NCBI GenBank assembly: GCA_009869945.1
Contig: WIXG01000125.1
Coordinates: forward strand, 1 to 64,000
From: Mesaphorura yosii
Taxonomy: Eukaryota; Arthropoda; Collembola; Poduromorpha; Tullbergiidae
Length of the DNA stretch: 64,000 nt
Direction of reading: 5' to 3'
Both the position numbers and the translations under genes were made by a program. The notes under the pieces were generated by a model. It searched no databases, was not told the origin of the DNA, and was given only the letters and a program-made list of their open reading frames with translations. Below, in pieces: positions 1 through 14,100 of this stretch (the first letter of the stretch is position 1; each line of letters starts with the position of its first letter).

Positions 1-58
1 GGGGGGGGGCAACCTTTCATTATTCCGCCTTGAACGTCCTATTAAAGGTCCTGCACTC

Positions 59-890
59 TCAGAATCTGATGAGATTTTGTGCAAAGTATTTTCTGACCGT
101 TGCAAATACCAAAGTTTTTAGCTGTTTTTGTATGTCTGGCTGAATTCTATTCAGGAACACTTGCTCAATTTCTCTCTCGAGATCGAGCACAGAATCATCA
201 TGGCCGCCGTCATCCTCTCTATGCTCCTTGCCAAAGTCTGATATCTTCGTTGGTGACGTGAAGTAAACGGCTTCGTGAATGCTTGGCAGTTGGCCGTTGC
301 CAACCACATCGGACAATTTGTCCAAATTCACGACAAGTGGGTCCAGTTTAATTTTGACGGACATGGACCCGGTGTGTATGGGGAATATCGAGTGGATATC
401 GAAGAGGCGCACAGACTCGGCCTGGAATCTTGTCTCATGAAAGTAAAATTCCAAGTTTGGCGTGTCTTTGAAGTGTGGACCCGAACCACCGGGACATCTG
501 TAAAGCAAATACAATCAACAAGATCAAAATTGAGAGAATCCCTAGCCAAAATGACGCAGACTTACCTTAATTCAACAAGTGGCTCATGCTGAGGCTGAAC
601 AACTTGAATAGTGACAATGAACTTTGGATGCCTCTTCAGCCGCTGTTGGAATTTTAGATTATCCAATCCCCATTTATGGAGAATGATGGCTTTCTGCACT
701 TCGTGCTGCAGTTTTGTACATGTGCTCCCAACAAGCTGCGGATATTGCTGACCTGCGACAGTGTGAGGTTAGTTGCGTCCCAAAATTATTCCATCGTGTG
801 CGTACCTGAAGATTGTGACGCGGAGTCCGTAAGCACGAAAAACAATGCTGCGACAATGAAAATGGCGATCTGCGACTGAAATTCTTTCAT
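59..890 (-). CDS. Secreted protein of unknown function, possibly BPI-like fold (3 exons)
   Basis: Three exons join in phase: 890-806, 752-566 and 497-59, giving about 236 residues. The first exon encodes a clear signal peptide (MKEFQSQIAIFIVAALFFVL, residues 1-20, cleavage soon after). Splice sites are CAG/GTACG, GCAG/GT, AAG/GTAAGT and TACAG/A. No catalytic motif is visible. The C-terminal third is acidic (EDDGGHDD) and then amphipathic and helical (IEQVFLNRIQ, QLKTLVFATVRKYF). A small secreted protein with one long terminal helix recalls the takeout/JHBP and group-7 mite allergen families that bind hydrophobic ligands; that family suggestion is inference and weak. The gene model itself (signal peptide, phase-consistent introns, stop at 59-61) is better supported than any function. 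No poly(A) signal is seen in the 58 bases left before the window edge. Confidence 0.55.
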
Positions 891-2786
891 GATTGTCTAC
901 AAACTGGTAACTTCGTTCAAATTTCAAAAAGTAGGATTTTGAACGGATTAATGCGCTGATGTCTTCATCACGGTATCGAAACGATAACTGAATCTCAAAT
1001 TGACAGATCTCAAATTTGTTGCAGCCCAGAAACGAACAAGAATGGCGTGATTCTGGGAGAACAAATGCGTTTCTCTGCACTCGAGTGATTTAGTATAAAA
1101 GGACATTTTAAAGTAACAGTTACCTGGTTTTATGCACACAATTAAACTCACGTATCGCGTTTCTTGCGTGCATAAATGCAGAATGTGCGAGACAGGCTTA
1201 ATAGTCAGGCGAAACTGTTATAAGAACGATATCCATTTTCGCCTTGCACTCTGTCGAAACGCTGCTGCTATCAAGATTAAGATGTTATGAGAATCTGCAT
1301 CGTTCGCATCGCGTAGCATGAAGGAAGAACGGACACTCACCTCAGCGCAGAGTCGCATTGAGAATTGTTTGAAATTAGACATTTCGGTGCATCTCATTTG
1401 CGTGTGCATCTGCGAGACGAGTATAATTTATTAGCGGATTGTGTTGGGAATGAGAGGCTCCACTAAAGCGTGAGATTCTCGACACAGGAAATTGATGCAT
1501 CGGATCGTTTGTTCAAATCTGAGCCTGTCAGGTGCAGAATTGACTGAGCCCAGTCACCCACTAAAATCCTGTCCCACAACCGACCAAAAATACCAGAAAT
1601 AAGACATGAGTTTCGTTGCAATCAAGTTGAAGCAGAAGAGACATAGTACTTTGGACGTGGGATACGATCTCAGACGTTGGCACCTGTCGTCTTCCTCTTA
1701 ACAGGACTTGGTCGTTGCAATTAAATCTGAAATATTGACAACATTGCGTTAAGCGCCATGAGTGACTGAACAAGAACAATGGAGAATAAAGGGGTCAGTG
1801 CTTCTGAGATAATTATTAGGTAAGAAATGACAGCCGTGTGAAAGACAATTCTCTGCCTGTATCAACTGTCATCAAGTTGGTCTTGGATTAATAGCCTGCT
1901 GCACAAACAAAAGAAATTGAGTTGAGTGAGATTAAGATTTTGCATTTCGGTTACGGACAGCGACTGCAACATCACAATTTTGCGACGAAAACCAGTGTTT
2001 AGGAATTCTTTGCGGTCAACCGCCTCGCCTCTTCTTTTGCGCACTTGTTAGATTCCACGAAGTCTATTCTGACCTTGACTACAGAAATCAAAAGGGGACA
2101 CTCTTTTATTTTGCTCGTGTTCATGTTTACCGAACGATTCATTGTGATGGTGTGAGCTCGTGTTGTGTGCTCATGTCGTCGTAGACAAAGACACGACTTT
2201 CATCTCCGCCGCACGCAGTGTAGCATCCACATCCACTCGATTGACTGTGATTTGAAGCCTGTGGTCTTGAAAGTCTCAACTCGAATCTTCGCAGTTTGCG
2301 GATTTTTCAATAGTCACAGGCACAAGTACAAATTAAATGTTGGTAAACAAGCTGCGAAAACAAACTAAACAGAGTGGAACCATCTTTATTATACCCAGCG
2401 ACCAATGGTTGCGTATTTACTTTAATGAATACGCGTAAATACTCGTCATCTGCGCGAAATACTGCTTTGCACCGTTCTACTTTTTATCTCCGTCTTTCCC
2501 GCTTAACACGGTGTTTCTCGGGAAGAAAATCTTACGAGTGAGTGTCAGCAAATCATGAGTCTTAAAAATGTATTTAGAAGTCTCGGAAAAAGAAATCGTA
2601 TATGTGAGGTATGCCATGGCCAAATCCACAATAGCATAATCAAGAGCTTACCGTATTTATTTTGTTATTTTGTCACAATTTTTGAGTCAATAGCAAAAGT
2701 ACGTCCGGAAGGCTTATTGCGTACACGTGGAGCACAGATGATAGAGAGACGGACAAGAGAAATGTGCCGCTGGTGAAGCCATCGAA
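891..2786. other. Intergenic, no gene seen
   Basis: No reading frame here looks like a conserved protein. A plus-strand TATAAAAGG lies at 1094-1102 without a recognisable coding region behind it. The lipase poly(A) signal (TTTATT on the plus strand, 2656-2661) lies at the right-hand end. Confidence 0.5.
2656..2661 (-). terminator. Poly(A) signal of the lipase gene
   Basis: AATAAA on the minus strand, about 126 bases past the lipase stop codon; the first such hexamer downstream. Confidence 0.5.
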
Positions 2787-4476
2787 TTAGGAGACGAATT
2801 TGTTTTTTGAAGTACGAAGGTAGAATGATCCGATCAATCTAAAATACAATACACCGAAAATGGACATCAACTTACATGAGGTCATGTCTCTACGAATTTC
2901 GAGTTTTACTTACGACGTCGAGCAGTGTTCTCCCATCAGATACTTTGAGTCGTCGCATGGGCACAGGTTCGCCACAAATTTGCGCCAGGATGAGCAGGGA
3001 CACGAAGGGTACAAGTCCTTGAACAGAATTGTCCGCTCGTAGTAATTGACAGCTTTTATGTGACTGCAAATTCCTGTCCAAAAATGTACGTAATAGAAAA
3101 ACATGACTAAAACAAAGCGTAAAGCGAGATTTTGAAATGTATGCCAAACCAAACGTGTCTTGTCCATGTGTGGTGCAACCGGGCTGCTGTTCACCTCCGT
3201 TGGGGTAGAAGTCCGCGTGTCCTACGAGAGCAGACTGTCACTAGTCAACACAACTCAACGCTGATCAGCCGTCAGTGTGAAAATGGGAGACTTACCAGAA
3301 ACTAAGGCCGTGCCAAAACTAACTTTCAAGGGATAGCTGGGTCTCCTTTTGGGCATGTCTGTGTGGATGATATCAACAAACTTCGCGTCTGTCTTGTCCA
3401 ACCTTTTGGATCGCCCAACTTTAGTGAAGCCTGGGCCTGCAGGGTCCAAACCTAAGAACAGTCAACAGAGAATTTTGGCTTTCTGGCTTCAACGTCTGTG
3501 GCCGAATCGTTAAACAGTTGCTACCTGTGATCCTTCCAATGGAATGTCCCCTTTGTTTTAATCGCGCCCCAATTGCACCGGCAAGATGACATCCTAGGCT
3601 GTGCCCAATTAAATGAACCGATGCGTAGCTGTGAATCATGTCGGAGCCCCAGAGGAATACAATAAAGTTAGTCACGATTTTGGAGACAGGGCCCAACAAG
3701 CTTGTAACTGCTTTCGAGTAAACTCCGTCCGAGTACGCTCCCCAATCCACCACGACGATGTTCGCTCGAGTCCTTGCGACTAGATAAGCTGTACAGTGAT
3801 AGAATTCAAGAATCAAATACACAAGAACTGCATTGTTCAGGCATTGATGAACTTACATTGTGACAGTTCTTTGGGCATGAAATCAAACGGTTCCGATAAA
3901 TAACCACCGATAAGCATTTTGACAGACCAGTTCGACTTCCAGCCAGCTTCCTCCAAGGCTGCAATGTTTTGACTTAATTGTTTACCTTTTGGACTAAAAT
4001 TCAATTTCTTTTAACTCGATGACAAAGTTCAAGCAGGGATCTGGAGGAGCTTACTGTTTGTGTGTGTGCAAGATGAACTTGACCTTGTCTGGATCGACAT
4101 GTGGATTGCCTTCACTGTACCCGTCTGTGACGCCCAAAATTCCGAAATAAGTGGAGTAAGTGATGGTTCGTTCGGCAGATGGATCCATTTGGAGTGTGGA
4201 CATTACCGCACGCTCAATCGTTTCGGGTGCCGAATCCGTTGTGAACGGATCATAGTCTTCAAGTATGTGACTCCTTTGGTCCGTTGAACCGCCGGCTGGC
4301 GAACACAGATAAAGATGGCAAGAAGCATTCGAACATTAATGGAAGACTGTTATTAACAGGTTTATTGTACTATTTTCCTCTTTACCTGGTGTTTCATCTT
4401 GAAGAGAGATACGGATAAAGGCGCTACAATACACCAACACTAAAGTCACTGATTTCAAGTACAACCCAAGCTTCAT
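2787..4476 (-). CDS. Pancreatic-type (neutral) lipase, secreted, 8 exons
   Basis: Exons 4476-4386, 4295-4055, 3993-3857, 3788-3525, 3451-3296, 3221-3150, 3073-2914 and 2838-2787 join in phase to about 390 residues. It starts with a signal peptide ([20 protein letters not shown]). The alpha/beta-hydrolase triad of the pancreatic lipase family is intact: nucleophile Ser220 in HLIGHSLG, Asp247 in GLDPAGPGF and His325 in GICSHIKAV. Other family marks are IVVVDWG (167-173), a Cys-rich CPCSSW segment and the terminal GSFYLRTS block, found only by splicing in the small last exon. The loop after the nucleophile is short, as in invertebrate and phospholipase A1-type members rather than classical pancreatic lipase. 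Expected role: extracellular hydrolysis of acylglycerols or phospholipids, for example in the gut. The substrate cannot be told from sequence. Stop TAA at 2787-2789. Confidence 0.92.
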
Positions 4477-4540
4477 GATCCAAAACTCAGAGCCAACTGC
4501 TTAGCATTCCAATTTTCTAGTACTCGAGCGCTCGGAACGA

Positions 4541-4547
4541 TATAAGT
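4541..4547 (-). promoter_or_regulatory. Possible TATA element of the lipase gene
   Basis: The minus strand reads CTTATATCG about 65-70 bases before the lipase ATG, which would place a transcription start near 4510. Short AT-rich motifs are common here, so this is a suggestion. Confidence 0.3.
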
Positions 4548-7500
4548 ACACGGTGCAAAGGGTTTTAAATAATCATTAGCGGTCGCCTTTCATGAAGAGC
4601 ACAAATCAAGTCGGTCTCTAAAGTGCATTAGATTAAACATTAATGTTGTTTGTCTCGATGTTGCAGGGCCTTAAAATTATTTCTGCTGTTCCCGAATACG
4701 TGTGACACGTGGAGAGGCATTAAGTTGGTTGGAGTTCTTTTGCATGTACGAGACAGATTAGCCATTGGGACTGTGACTGCAATCGGCCGCCCGTCCGCGT
4801 TGTGCGAATCGAAGTAATCAGCATTAAACAAGCGATGGATGTACTATGAAGGCAAAAATGGTTCCATTTTTATTCCAATCAGTCGGCTTTACTCATTATT
4901 CGGCAGAGCAAAACACGGCAATTACTCTCGGGCGGTTGGGTAGAGCGGGCTTTTGATTTGAAGACACGGTACGTTGTCACTGCCAAGTATAAAAGTCATT
5001 CGTCGGTCTGGACAATCGTCATACAATAATTAATAATCGTATAATTAGTTAACTGTAGCGTATTTTGACAAAGCTCTTAGAGAGCTGACAGGTGGGAGGC
5101 AAGAATTGGCAGCGAATTTGTCAGATCACAAGCAAAATTTCTCATTTACTTAACCTTGTTTAAATTATTAGGTTCACATCTCCGAGTCTAATCGTAGCTT
5201 AACTTCAGCCATGATACCATCATTCTCCTTTCACATGCCTTCTTCACATCCGCATTGTTTATGAATTTTGCCACACCACTCAACCTATGGAAAGTTTCCG
5301 AGTCCTTTGCCCTTTCACCGTCTCGCAGCAATTAAATGAGTCCGAATCAGAAAAACAATATCTGTAAATAATTGGAGGAACTCGAATCTGAAATGTTCTG
5401 GGTTGAAGAGGCAAGGCAAGGCGTAGTAGACGTGAAATTAAATAGCTGGTTTAACGAAGCCGTTCAGGCACAAAGGAAATGTGTGTATTTACCCGGAAAT
5501 GCCAATTAAGCATGACTTCGACAAAGAAAACATTCGGTCGAGAACTTTGAACCCAGAAAACCCAGAAATGAGTTAATGCATCTAAATCCTCGCTTTCTGC
5601 GGTGCAACGTTTGACATTAATTGCGTCTCTTTCCACTTGATACTTTTTATAGATTTCAAGATCAATGGCCAAGAGAGGAAAGCACAGACAAGTTCACGAT
5701 GAAACCGCGAACTGAACGTACGCGTGCTCAAGTGTGAAATCAAACAGATCTCTGGAAAGCGACGAGTTCGCGTCAGCATTTTGTAATAACAGCAATAGTT
5801 ATGATAAACACGAATGTTTGTTTACACTTTTCTTCTCATGTTCGCTGACTGACTGAGCCTAAAAATAAGACAAAATGCAGTACCGGGAAAATTTCGTAGT
5901 GGTTGAGTTCATCTTTAGCCAGAAAATTTCGGCTTTTAATAGATTATAACGATTATTGTGCATGCATGTTGCAAAATCTTCGTAAGAATTATGAATTGCA
6001 TTTTCGTGTTAAGGCGCCCGACTTTATTCCAAGAAAATTACTGAGAAGAGCCACGAGCCGTGCCGCTCTACTGTGAGTCTACTCACGCGGTAGATGCACC
6101 CATAATTCCTGTCACTATTTCTAACGTCTTGTAATTTTGTCAACATGAAATTCCAATTAATTTCCCACTTGAACTTGACGTCTTGAATTTATTACCTGCA
6201 AACGGGCCATTTTTTTCTAAACTCTTCTTTCTTACTGGTTTTATGAGTCAACATAAAATTGCTTAATGGTTTCAAAAAGCTAAACAACATTTTTAGCCAG
6301 GCCGTCAAACATCATGGACACTTTCTTTGCATGAGTTGAAATTGAATTTTGGCCATTTTATTAGAACATGATCAGTAGAAAGTATGCTATTACCAATTAT
6401 TGAAAAGGCAGAAGAAACTCATTATACATTATTGAACTGAAATTTGATACAAGCTGAGCGAATTGGCTATACGAGTTTTAGAGAAGGACTCCTCGGCCTC
6501 ACGCATTATCATATTCGTACTACTCGCTCGTAAATTGAAAGACTGGAATGTATGAAAATGGAAAATATATCGTAATTGACTTGTATTACAAAAACTCGTC
6601 ATTTTCAGCGAAGTACAGGAGAATGTATATCCGCTGGAAGACGAACTAAAGGAAGTACTGACCGCTTTTTCTTTCTTGGGAAACGAGATGCGCATCAGTT
6701 CCAATCAATATCTCCCGGTCCGGAAGCATGAATATGTGAAAAATGTGAAAAGCTCCCTACTTCCATGCTGTACTCCAGATACATTGGATCAGCTTTTTGC
6801 CTCCGTACATTGTACTTTCTCAAATTCAAAATATTTTTTATTACGCAGGTGAACGACGGAGAGATGAGAGAAGAACGCGAACCCGAATCTGCGTGGGAGC
6901 ACACGCAGTGATTGAGAATGATATTTTCGCTCTTAAATGATGAAATATGAGCATATCAAAATAAATTCGGAGCCTTTCGCATGGTAAAAGTGTAAGTAAA
7001 GGAGTAATAGTAGTATGTATTGAATGCAGTCTTGAATTCCGTACGTCAGTACCAGTGTTCATTGGTCAGCGTTTTATATTCACGATTCTGTTTTTCTGTT
7101 GGATAAACGGGTCTCGGAGACTAAAAATTTGAAGGTCAAAACGTTTCTTCAGACAAAAGACATTTGCTTATAATTTAATTTGTGAGTCTTATCTAAAGAG
7201 CAGCTATTTCTCAGAATTCTCGCAAGTGCAGCTTGAAACTTGAAGATGTGCCGTAGGTCGAAGATTTTCTTGGAACAAGACAAAATTTCAGAATCGCACA
7301 AGACATGTAAGTCGCGGTATATGAAGCAAAGCAGAGAGTAGCCAGACAAAAGTGCAGGAAGTAACGATAAATAAGAATCAAATACATTTAAAGAAGTATT
7401 ACCTGAGGTGACATATTCAATTCTGATCTTGCAAAATTCTCATAAATGAGTCTAACCTAATTACACGTACGAAGTGCGTCATTTATAAGTATTTCAGTGC

Positions 7501-7791
7501 GCTGACATCTGCCATGCACAATGCATGCATATACAACAAAAGGCTGAATGCTGGAGCTATACATAAACATCATACGCAGTTGCCGGAATTTCCAGTTTCA
7601 GCTCTTCTGTCATGTAAATTCTCTGCATGTCTTCTGCAATACTGAACTGTGACTCGTGTTGTTACTGTGAAAAAGAAACAAAGTTAAACCAAATTCTTCC
7701 AAGTTTTAGCGAAGAGCATGTTGCATAAATTCAAGAGCTCGGACACAAATACAAGGTGCTTCTCAAGAAGATTAGCAGTAAGATTTTAGAT
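4548..7791. other. Intergenic, no gene seen
   Basis: No supported exon on either strand. An isolated plus-strand TATAAAAG occurs at 4988-4995. All reading frames are short and of non-coding composition. Confidence 0.5.
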
Positions 7792-8136
7792 CAGGAATCG
7801 CCTTTGAGCCAAAGTATCTCCTCCCTCAATGTTGGCCACGATCGCTTGCGGTTGAGTTTTTCGGACTCCCAGATATCTTGGTCACAATATATACGCCGCA
7901 CTTTTTTTTACCAAAATATTTCTGGGATGCAGTATAAATTACCAAACATTTTATTCATAATTTTGACACTAAATTTCGACTTTGATAACTTCTAATACGT
8001 CGTCCCAGCGGCATTTTGGGGGAAAAGTGAGGTGTATCCATTGTGGTCCCGGTATCTGGGAATCGAACAAACCTAACCCCAGTCAAATCTGATCATTATT
8101 GAGGGAGGAGATAGTTTTGGCGCAAAGTGTGTTCTG
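7792..8136. mobile_element. Inverted-repeat (MITE-like) element, about 345 bp
   Basis: The left arm (from 7792, beginning CAGGAATCGCC) and the reverse complement of the right arm (ending at 8136) align with gaps over roughly 130 bases. Shared blocks include TATCTCCTCCCTCAAT, CTCCCAGATA, CACAAT and CCCAAAAT-like tracts. The centre is AT-rich and no transposase is encoded. No target-site duplication is obvious, so the ends are approximate and the superfamily is not assigned. Confidence 0.6.
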
Positions 8137-11100
8137 ACCGACTTGCCTCTACTCATTGCTGTATTTTTCCATGCGAGCAAACATTCAAACGGCGAGAAGC
8201 AGGCAGACTTCAATAAGGGAATCTGATGCCATTTGAGACAACTCCATGTATTGGCATGTATTGGAGGACGTCTTGTTCACCAAGCAAGTATTATTTGGGG
8301 GTCGGAGTCCGATAGATCCGTTTCTTGACGACTACCTTCGCTCCAGGCAGAAAAGGCTTGACTGGCTACTGACCTCGTCATTAGCTGGCTAATCGTGTAA
8401 AATGTTTTCTTAACTCTTGCAAAATCCCAGATGACTGAGATCAAGAAAAGAAGCAGTGAATCCAACAGCGAGACCGTACAAAAACAACGCGGGCTGCTTA
8501 CCCCGAAGCACGTAGAGCTCATAATTGTGATACACTGGCCGAGAGCATTTTATCTTGAAACCACTCCAGATAAAATGTAAGCAATAAGCACCGCGCTATC
8601 TCGAAAGTTGTGTACCGTTTGCTGTCTTCACAGAAGAGAAAGCAATCTGGAGAAATGTTGTATTTGAGCCAACTGCAACTGGACTGGACTTTCTCATGTA
8701 TTTTAGCTTCCGAGAGCGATGTCTTCAGCGCATAGGGAAAACACTGCCGGCAATCTGCCATGAGTAGGCAAAGCATTTTGGAAAGAAATTCACCGGAGAA
8801 TTCGCAAATATTCTGCACAAATAGGATCAGGGAACAGCAGTAATCCTTTGTCGGCCTTCTTTCTCAAGACAAATGAGCTGGCATGAAGCAAGATGATGAA
8901 ACCTTGTCAAACTGACTTTGACCTGAATCGAATAATCTACTTATGCCATATGTATGTCCCCTGGCGATTATTCGGAAGGGACGCCCAGAATATTAGATTA
9001 TTATTACATTCAAGAGGAATGCAATATTGAACACTTTCTTTTGCGTCAAACCCCAAAATTGTTTACTTCCGGCCGGGCCAGGTGTGGTGAAAGTAATTTT
9101 TCAACTCGGCAGGTTATTCTTGCGTACATTCCAAAGCTTTTACCTTGCCACCTTGCGTTTCTACGGGAAGAAAATGAATGAGAAGCCGCAAAAGTTCTTA
9201 TCTTTTTGCGTTGCATGCTTTATTTCATTTCCAAGAAGGCTTTGGTTAGAAATTGAGATTTGACCTAGCCTTGCCTCAACCATGCCATCGGGTCACGTGG
9301 CATGCCCAGCCTTTCATCATCAGCTGTCTTTGCTTACGCTCTTCTCGTGTGAAAGCAGTGAAAGCGAATGGGCGTGCCCGTATAATTACTTGAAACGTAG
9401 CGGCAATGGCAATTTCGTCGGAACAGAACAATAAAGATAAGTGGAGCCGAATCTTTGCTTGTCTGCTGTTGGCGTTTCCCAGAAATGACGGTTATTTGCC
9501 GTCATAAAACGATGAAAATGGAATAAAGCTTGCTTGAGTTGAGAGTCAACTTCCTCGAGCGCCTTGAAGGCAAAGTTTATCCAACTCAGAGGTCATGTTG
9601 CAATGTGCTAGTGCAATAACCGTTTGGCAAGCTCCAAACTTGTCATGTCTTGTCTAGCTGCCCGACTCCGTGTGATTGAGATAAGCCAAGCCACGCATGA
9701 AACCCGAGTCACGAGGAAGATGAAGACTGGAAGAGTTCTTTATCCTTCTAACCAAACACGACGTAGTGCGTAATTACAGCAAGATGGCAGACGAGCAGGT
9801 TGACGTTGACGGCTGTTTTCGTTCAGCGTGTTGTCAGAATGAATGAAAATGGGTAACAATTCAACCGATTTAGGTTTCGTATTCCAGTTTCAGCTGCTGT
9901 AATGCTTATTGCGATGTGTGGAATAAAATCATCACGTTTTATCACCTCCAGCGCTAGTTCTTCACGGAATTCATTCAAGAAGTAGAAGTTTCTTCATTCA
10001 TCCGAACTTTCATTCCTGTGAGAACTGAATCACCTGCCACTGCCATGCGTTGTATTGCGCCACGTTCACGTTCGCTGGCTGAGTTCTGCATCACATTACA
10101 TCAGAAACCTTCAAACTTTCTCTTTCTCATGTTCCACTGCGACCGTACCTAGTGCTAGTTCAGGGCTCAAGCTGGATCTGAAACGCACATTATTTATGAT
10201 AATATAAGGCAATAACGCACATGGAAAGTGCAATTAATATTACTGATTGTGGTGCAAAACATTGTTCATAATATTTGCTCAGTTCTTTTAGGAAATGCAA
10301 AACGGAGTATTTGGTTTCACAATTCATTGTTTTTTAGCTTTTGTCCAGGCACAACGACGGGAAAAGAGGCCAAATGGAAGCATGGTCCATGATCAAAGGG
10401 AATTATACCGCTTTGACTGACTTAGAGGCTTCACTTTGATTCAAATTAATGGAAGCCATTCCAGTCACCCATCAGAACAAGGGATACAATGAGCGAGAAT
10501 CACAATGAGCACAATGAGCCTGGACGAATTCCATTTGCAACCTTGAAATTAATTTTCTCTTGTGGTCATAGCTCAAATCTCTCGGTCCTGATCATAGTCG
10601 TCTTGGTCGTCCGATGCCAGGTGAATCCAAGATTTCCTGCACACGATCAAATTATTGCAGAGAAAAGGCGCTCACATGAGCATTTAGTCGATTTAGCATA
10701 AATAATGGTAAACAGCGAGCTACTCGCCTGAGTGTTTATCTCATAAGACGTGAATCCAGAATGCAAGACGAACAAGCAAATCTGAGCCGTCTAGCAGTCT
10801 GCAGTAAAAACCCTGCAGTATTTATAAATAATCTCGTTTAATGACCGACTGGCTTACTGTACAATTCGTGCAAGCAAAGCGGCTGCATTGAATGGATTTT
10901 ATTACCTACTTTTTGTATACGTATTACGTATAACGTTATGATATCCATCCTGTGTGAATTTGTGTTTATACTCGTTCGCGATCGAAGCGCCGTGAAACTT
11001 AATCCTCTTATCGGAATTCTGCAATCAAGCGAATGATGTTTAAATCAAATGGGTTCAGAACTCATTAGGCCAGGGAAGCAATGCGCAAAGCGAATTTTAA

Positions 11101-14100
11101 TGCCAGCTCGACAGTGACAGCAGAATTTCGTTTTCAGGTAAGTTCCAGCTTGTTTATTATTCTGCTGCAAAACCCGCAACAGGCACAAAAAACAAGGCAC
11201 ACGTACACACAACTTTCACCTCACGTACAGCGAAATGGCTGATGAATTCGAATTTGCGTAATTGAGATTGTGATGTGGTTGCAGATCGTTTGTTCAAACA
11301 AAACAACAGCACGGTTCAATACTTGAGTTCGAACTTTCACCGCTGTTGTTTCTTTTATGATACCACAATTACATTGCCATAAAACAATTCAATTAAGTTG
11401 CTCGCTCTTCCTTTCCTGTGAACTGGTGCGATTTCTAATGTCGTGTCAGGCCAGCCTTTTATTGTATTTGGCAACGGGTTCAAAATAAACCTTTATTTGG
11501 TTTCGCCGTTTCGCGTTTCTGTCGCTGTGCAAATTTCATTTATTCAAAGTCAGCATAGCATGTTGCTTTCTGCACAGGTCCTGGCGTGGTACAAACACGC
11601 CTTTCCTTTCCTCAGACTTTCTTCTTTAGCCTAAACTAAGCTCCGCTTAGCATTGGTTCTGCTTATCCCTCCTTTTTCCATTGCCGTGCTCCATTTTCTC
11701 GTTTGGTTTTCCTTTATTCAGATAAATTACAAAGCTTAGCATGCTGTCATTTGATTATCACTTCCCTACGTAAAATGACAAACTGTAGGACAAGTTAATC
11801 GTTTCCTTATGACCTTCGGTGAGAAAGTTAACTTTTCATCATCACTGTCGCCGCCACCATCATTTTTCATCTTGGTTGTAGACCGTATCGTGCTGCATGA
11901 CTTTGTTTCACTATTTCGTGATCAGTTAACTCTTTGCACTGCGATAATCTCTTTGGCTTGCACGAGACATACGGGCGATAGTTGCATAATTTAGTTGCAA
12001 AACTTTCTTAGTACTTTCTGGAGTTAACTTCAATTAACTCGGCATGACAAATAAACTTGCACACGATGCCAAGTGTTGCATTCGCAATTGGACCCGTATA
12101 CTGTTACAGTTTGAGGCCTGTTCAGCCTGCACTCGACAATCTGGCGTTCCTGGGATTTTCCTCATCAAAAACGCAAATAACCGTAAATACTAATGCAAAT
12201 GTTGCAGAAAATGTTATTTGAAATGGCGCTACAGCTACGGTTCGTAGGAATCCACGGTTTTCCGCGACTCAACTTGTCCCGATTGCCTATAATTAGCGTA
12301 ATGAGTCTGGTATGAATAAATCAGACTGTCGGCCACCTGTTCTCATTCGCTTCGCACGTGGACATGGTTGATTAAAATAAACACTTTGCTAATACAGCAT
12401 ATGACTACACAATGAAAATACTCCCATAAAGGAAAAAGTTCATGAAAAAGTCTGGCTGCAGGCTAAAACTGGTGCTGCTAAGGTGTGAAGTAGCGATACC
12501 TTTAAAAATTAATCTCTTATAATAACAACTGACGGAGTAAAAAGTTCAAGCGCGTTGTTCTCGATCCGGACCCCAAAATAGAAAGCGCTGGAAGCACATT
12601 TTCAAATTTGTCAGATCGCACTTCGCATCGCGGCACACCGCACGGCCTTGATTAGAGTGAAAATTGAACCCCTAACTTGTTGCATGTGCTGACAACCATA
12701 ATTCCAAGTCCATCTTCGTATCGACTTGGGATTCCTTTTCCAGATTCATGTCTCGAAGTCTCGAGATGCGAGAAGCATAAATTCAAAACATAGGCACTTG
12801 TTATTCAGCACGGCGTTTCTGAATGTGATTGCGGCAGCCAACAAATTGAATACATGTGTGACAGCGTGTGAGTATGCAAGCGCGCTCCCAAATTTAATAA
12901 TGCGCTTAAGCGCCTTCGCGAGGCTTGGGTGTACCCGTTTTCATTACGTAAGCTAAAAATGAAGTGAAAGCCAGCGATACCGACTGCGAATTGAACCACA
13001 CACCACACGAGTGCGTACTCAGTTGCTATTGTGCTTGTCGTTTCCATTATTACTACAGGCAGGTGCCGACGGAATACAAAAGAGACAATTGAATCAATCT
13101 CTTGCTTACATTCTGCCATTTCTCATTTCATTTCAACTTCATGCTTGTCCGTGCAAATTCTAACATTATTTCCTTTGGTGATTGTTATTGTGAACGCAAA
13201 TTTTATTTGAATCGGCGCGTGACAATGAAAGATAGAATGATGGAGCTGAAAATGTAGTCGCACGGGGAGTGGATATTATTATTCTGTTTCAAGTACTTGT
13301 AAATAATTAATTAAATGAGCGAGAATTATGAACTTTGTGTGAATACCGAAAAGGCGATGGCAGAAGCCTCACAAGAGGGACGTTTGAGCTAATGAGACTT
13401 GTGTCAATTAGTAAATGAGCAATCGGAAATTAGAAAAATACCGAATTTCTGCTAATTTTTCCAGGCGATTTCACAAGTTTCACCGCAATGAAATATAAAT
13501 GTAATTCCCACAAAGGAGACATGTTAAAAGGAGCGTACAAAAACAAAAGCAATGAACCAATGTCAGCAAATATAATGAATTAATAATCCTGATATTTGAT
13601 ACAAAATTGTGCGGAGTAATTTAAGCTGCCTCCATCGGCTCACGGCAAATATGGACAGACAGTTTTAGACGCAGAACAGCCAAGTTACTTTTGAATATGT
13701 AGGGATAAAGTTGTGATTGAAAGGAAAAGAGAGCTTTTCCGAGGGGCGCAGGGATTCATGTTCAAGGTCAGCGTTTTGTTCTAACAGTCTGAGGAGTCTT
13801 CCTCCTTTTCAACAATGGCATTTGGCTGTTAAATTTTCCTCGACTCTTGCTGCAGTCCTCTTGAGAGTTTAATCAAAATGCTTGAGTCTTTCTCATGATA
13901 TGACGTTTTTGAATGACACTAATACGGAAGATGAATCATAAGGACTAGCAACTCTCAACTATGTCTTTAAGCTTCGCCGAGACCCACGTCATTATTAATG
14001 GGTTGCTGAGTTCAAAGCCAAGCCGCCCCAATTTCTTCAAGGCACGAGCCATTTGCCATTTCAAGAATTGTGTCTGGGAGGCCGGAATTCTGGTCTATTT

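Noticed and set aside
1-9. Run of nine G at the window start
   Set aside because: Too short to interpret; it may be an edge artefact or simple repeat.
4915-4995. tRNA-like stretch (GGTTGGGTAGAGCGGG)
   Set aside because: It resembles a D-arm, but no T-arm, acceptor pairing or anticodon stem can be formed around it.
12805-13119. 104-codon minus-strand frame with a hydrophobic stretch
   Set aside because: One membrane-like segment only, no homologue recognised and no neighbouring exons.
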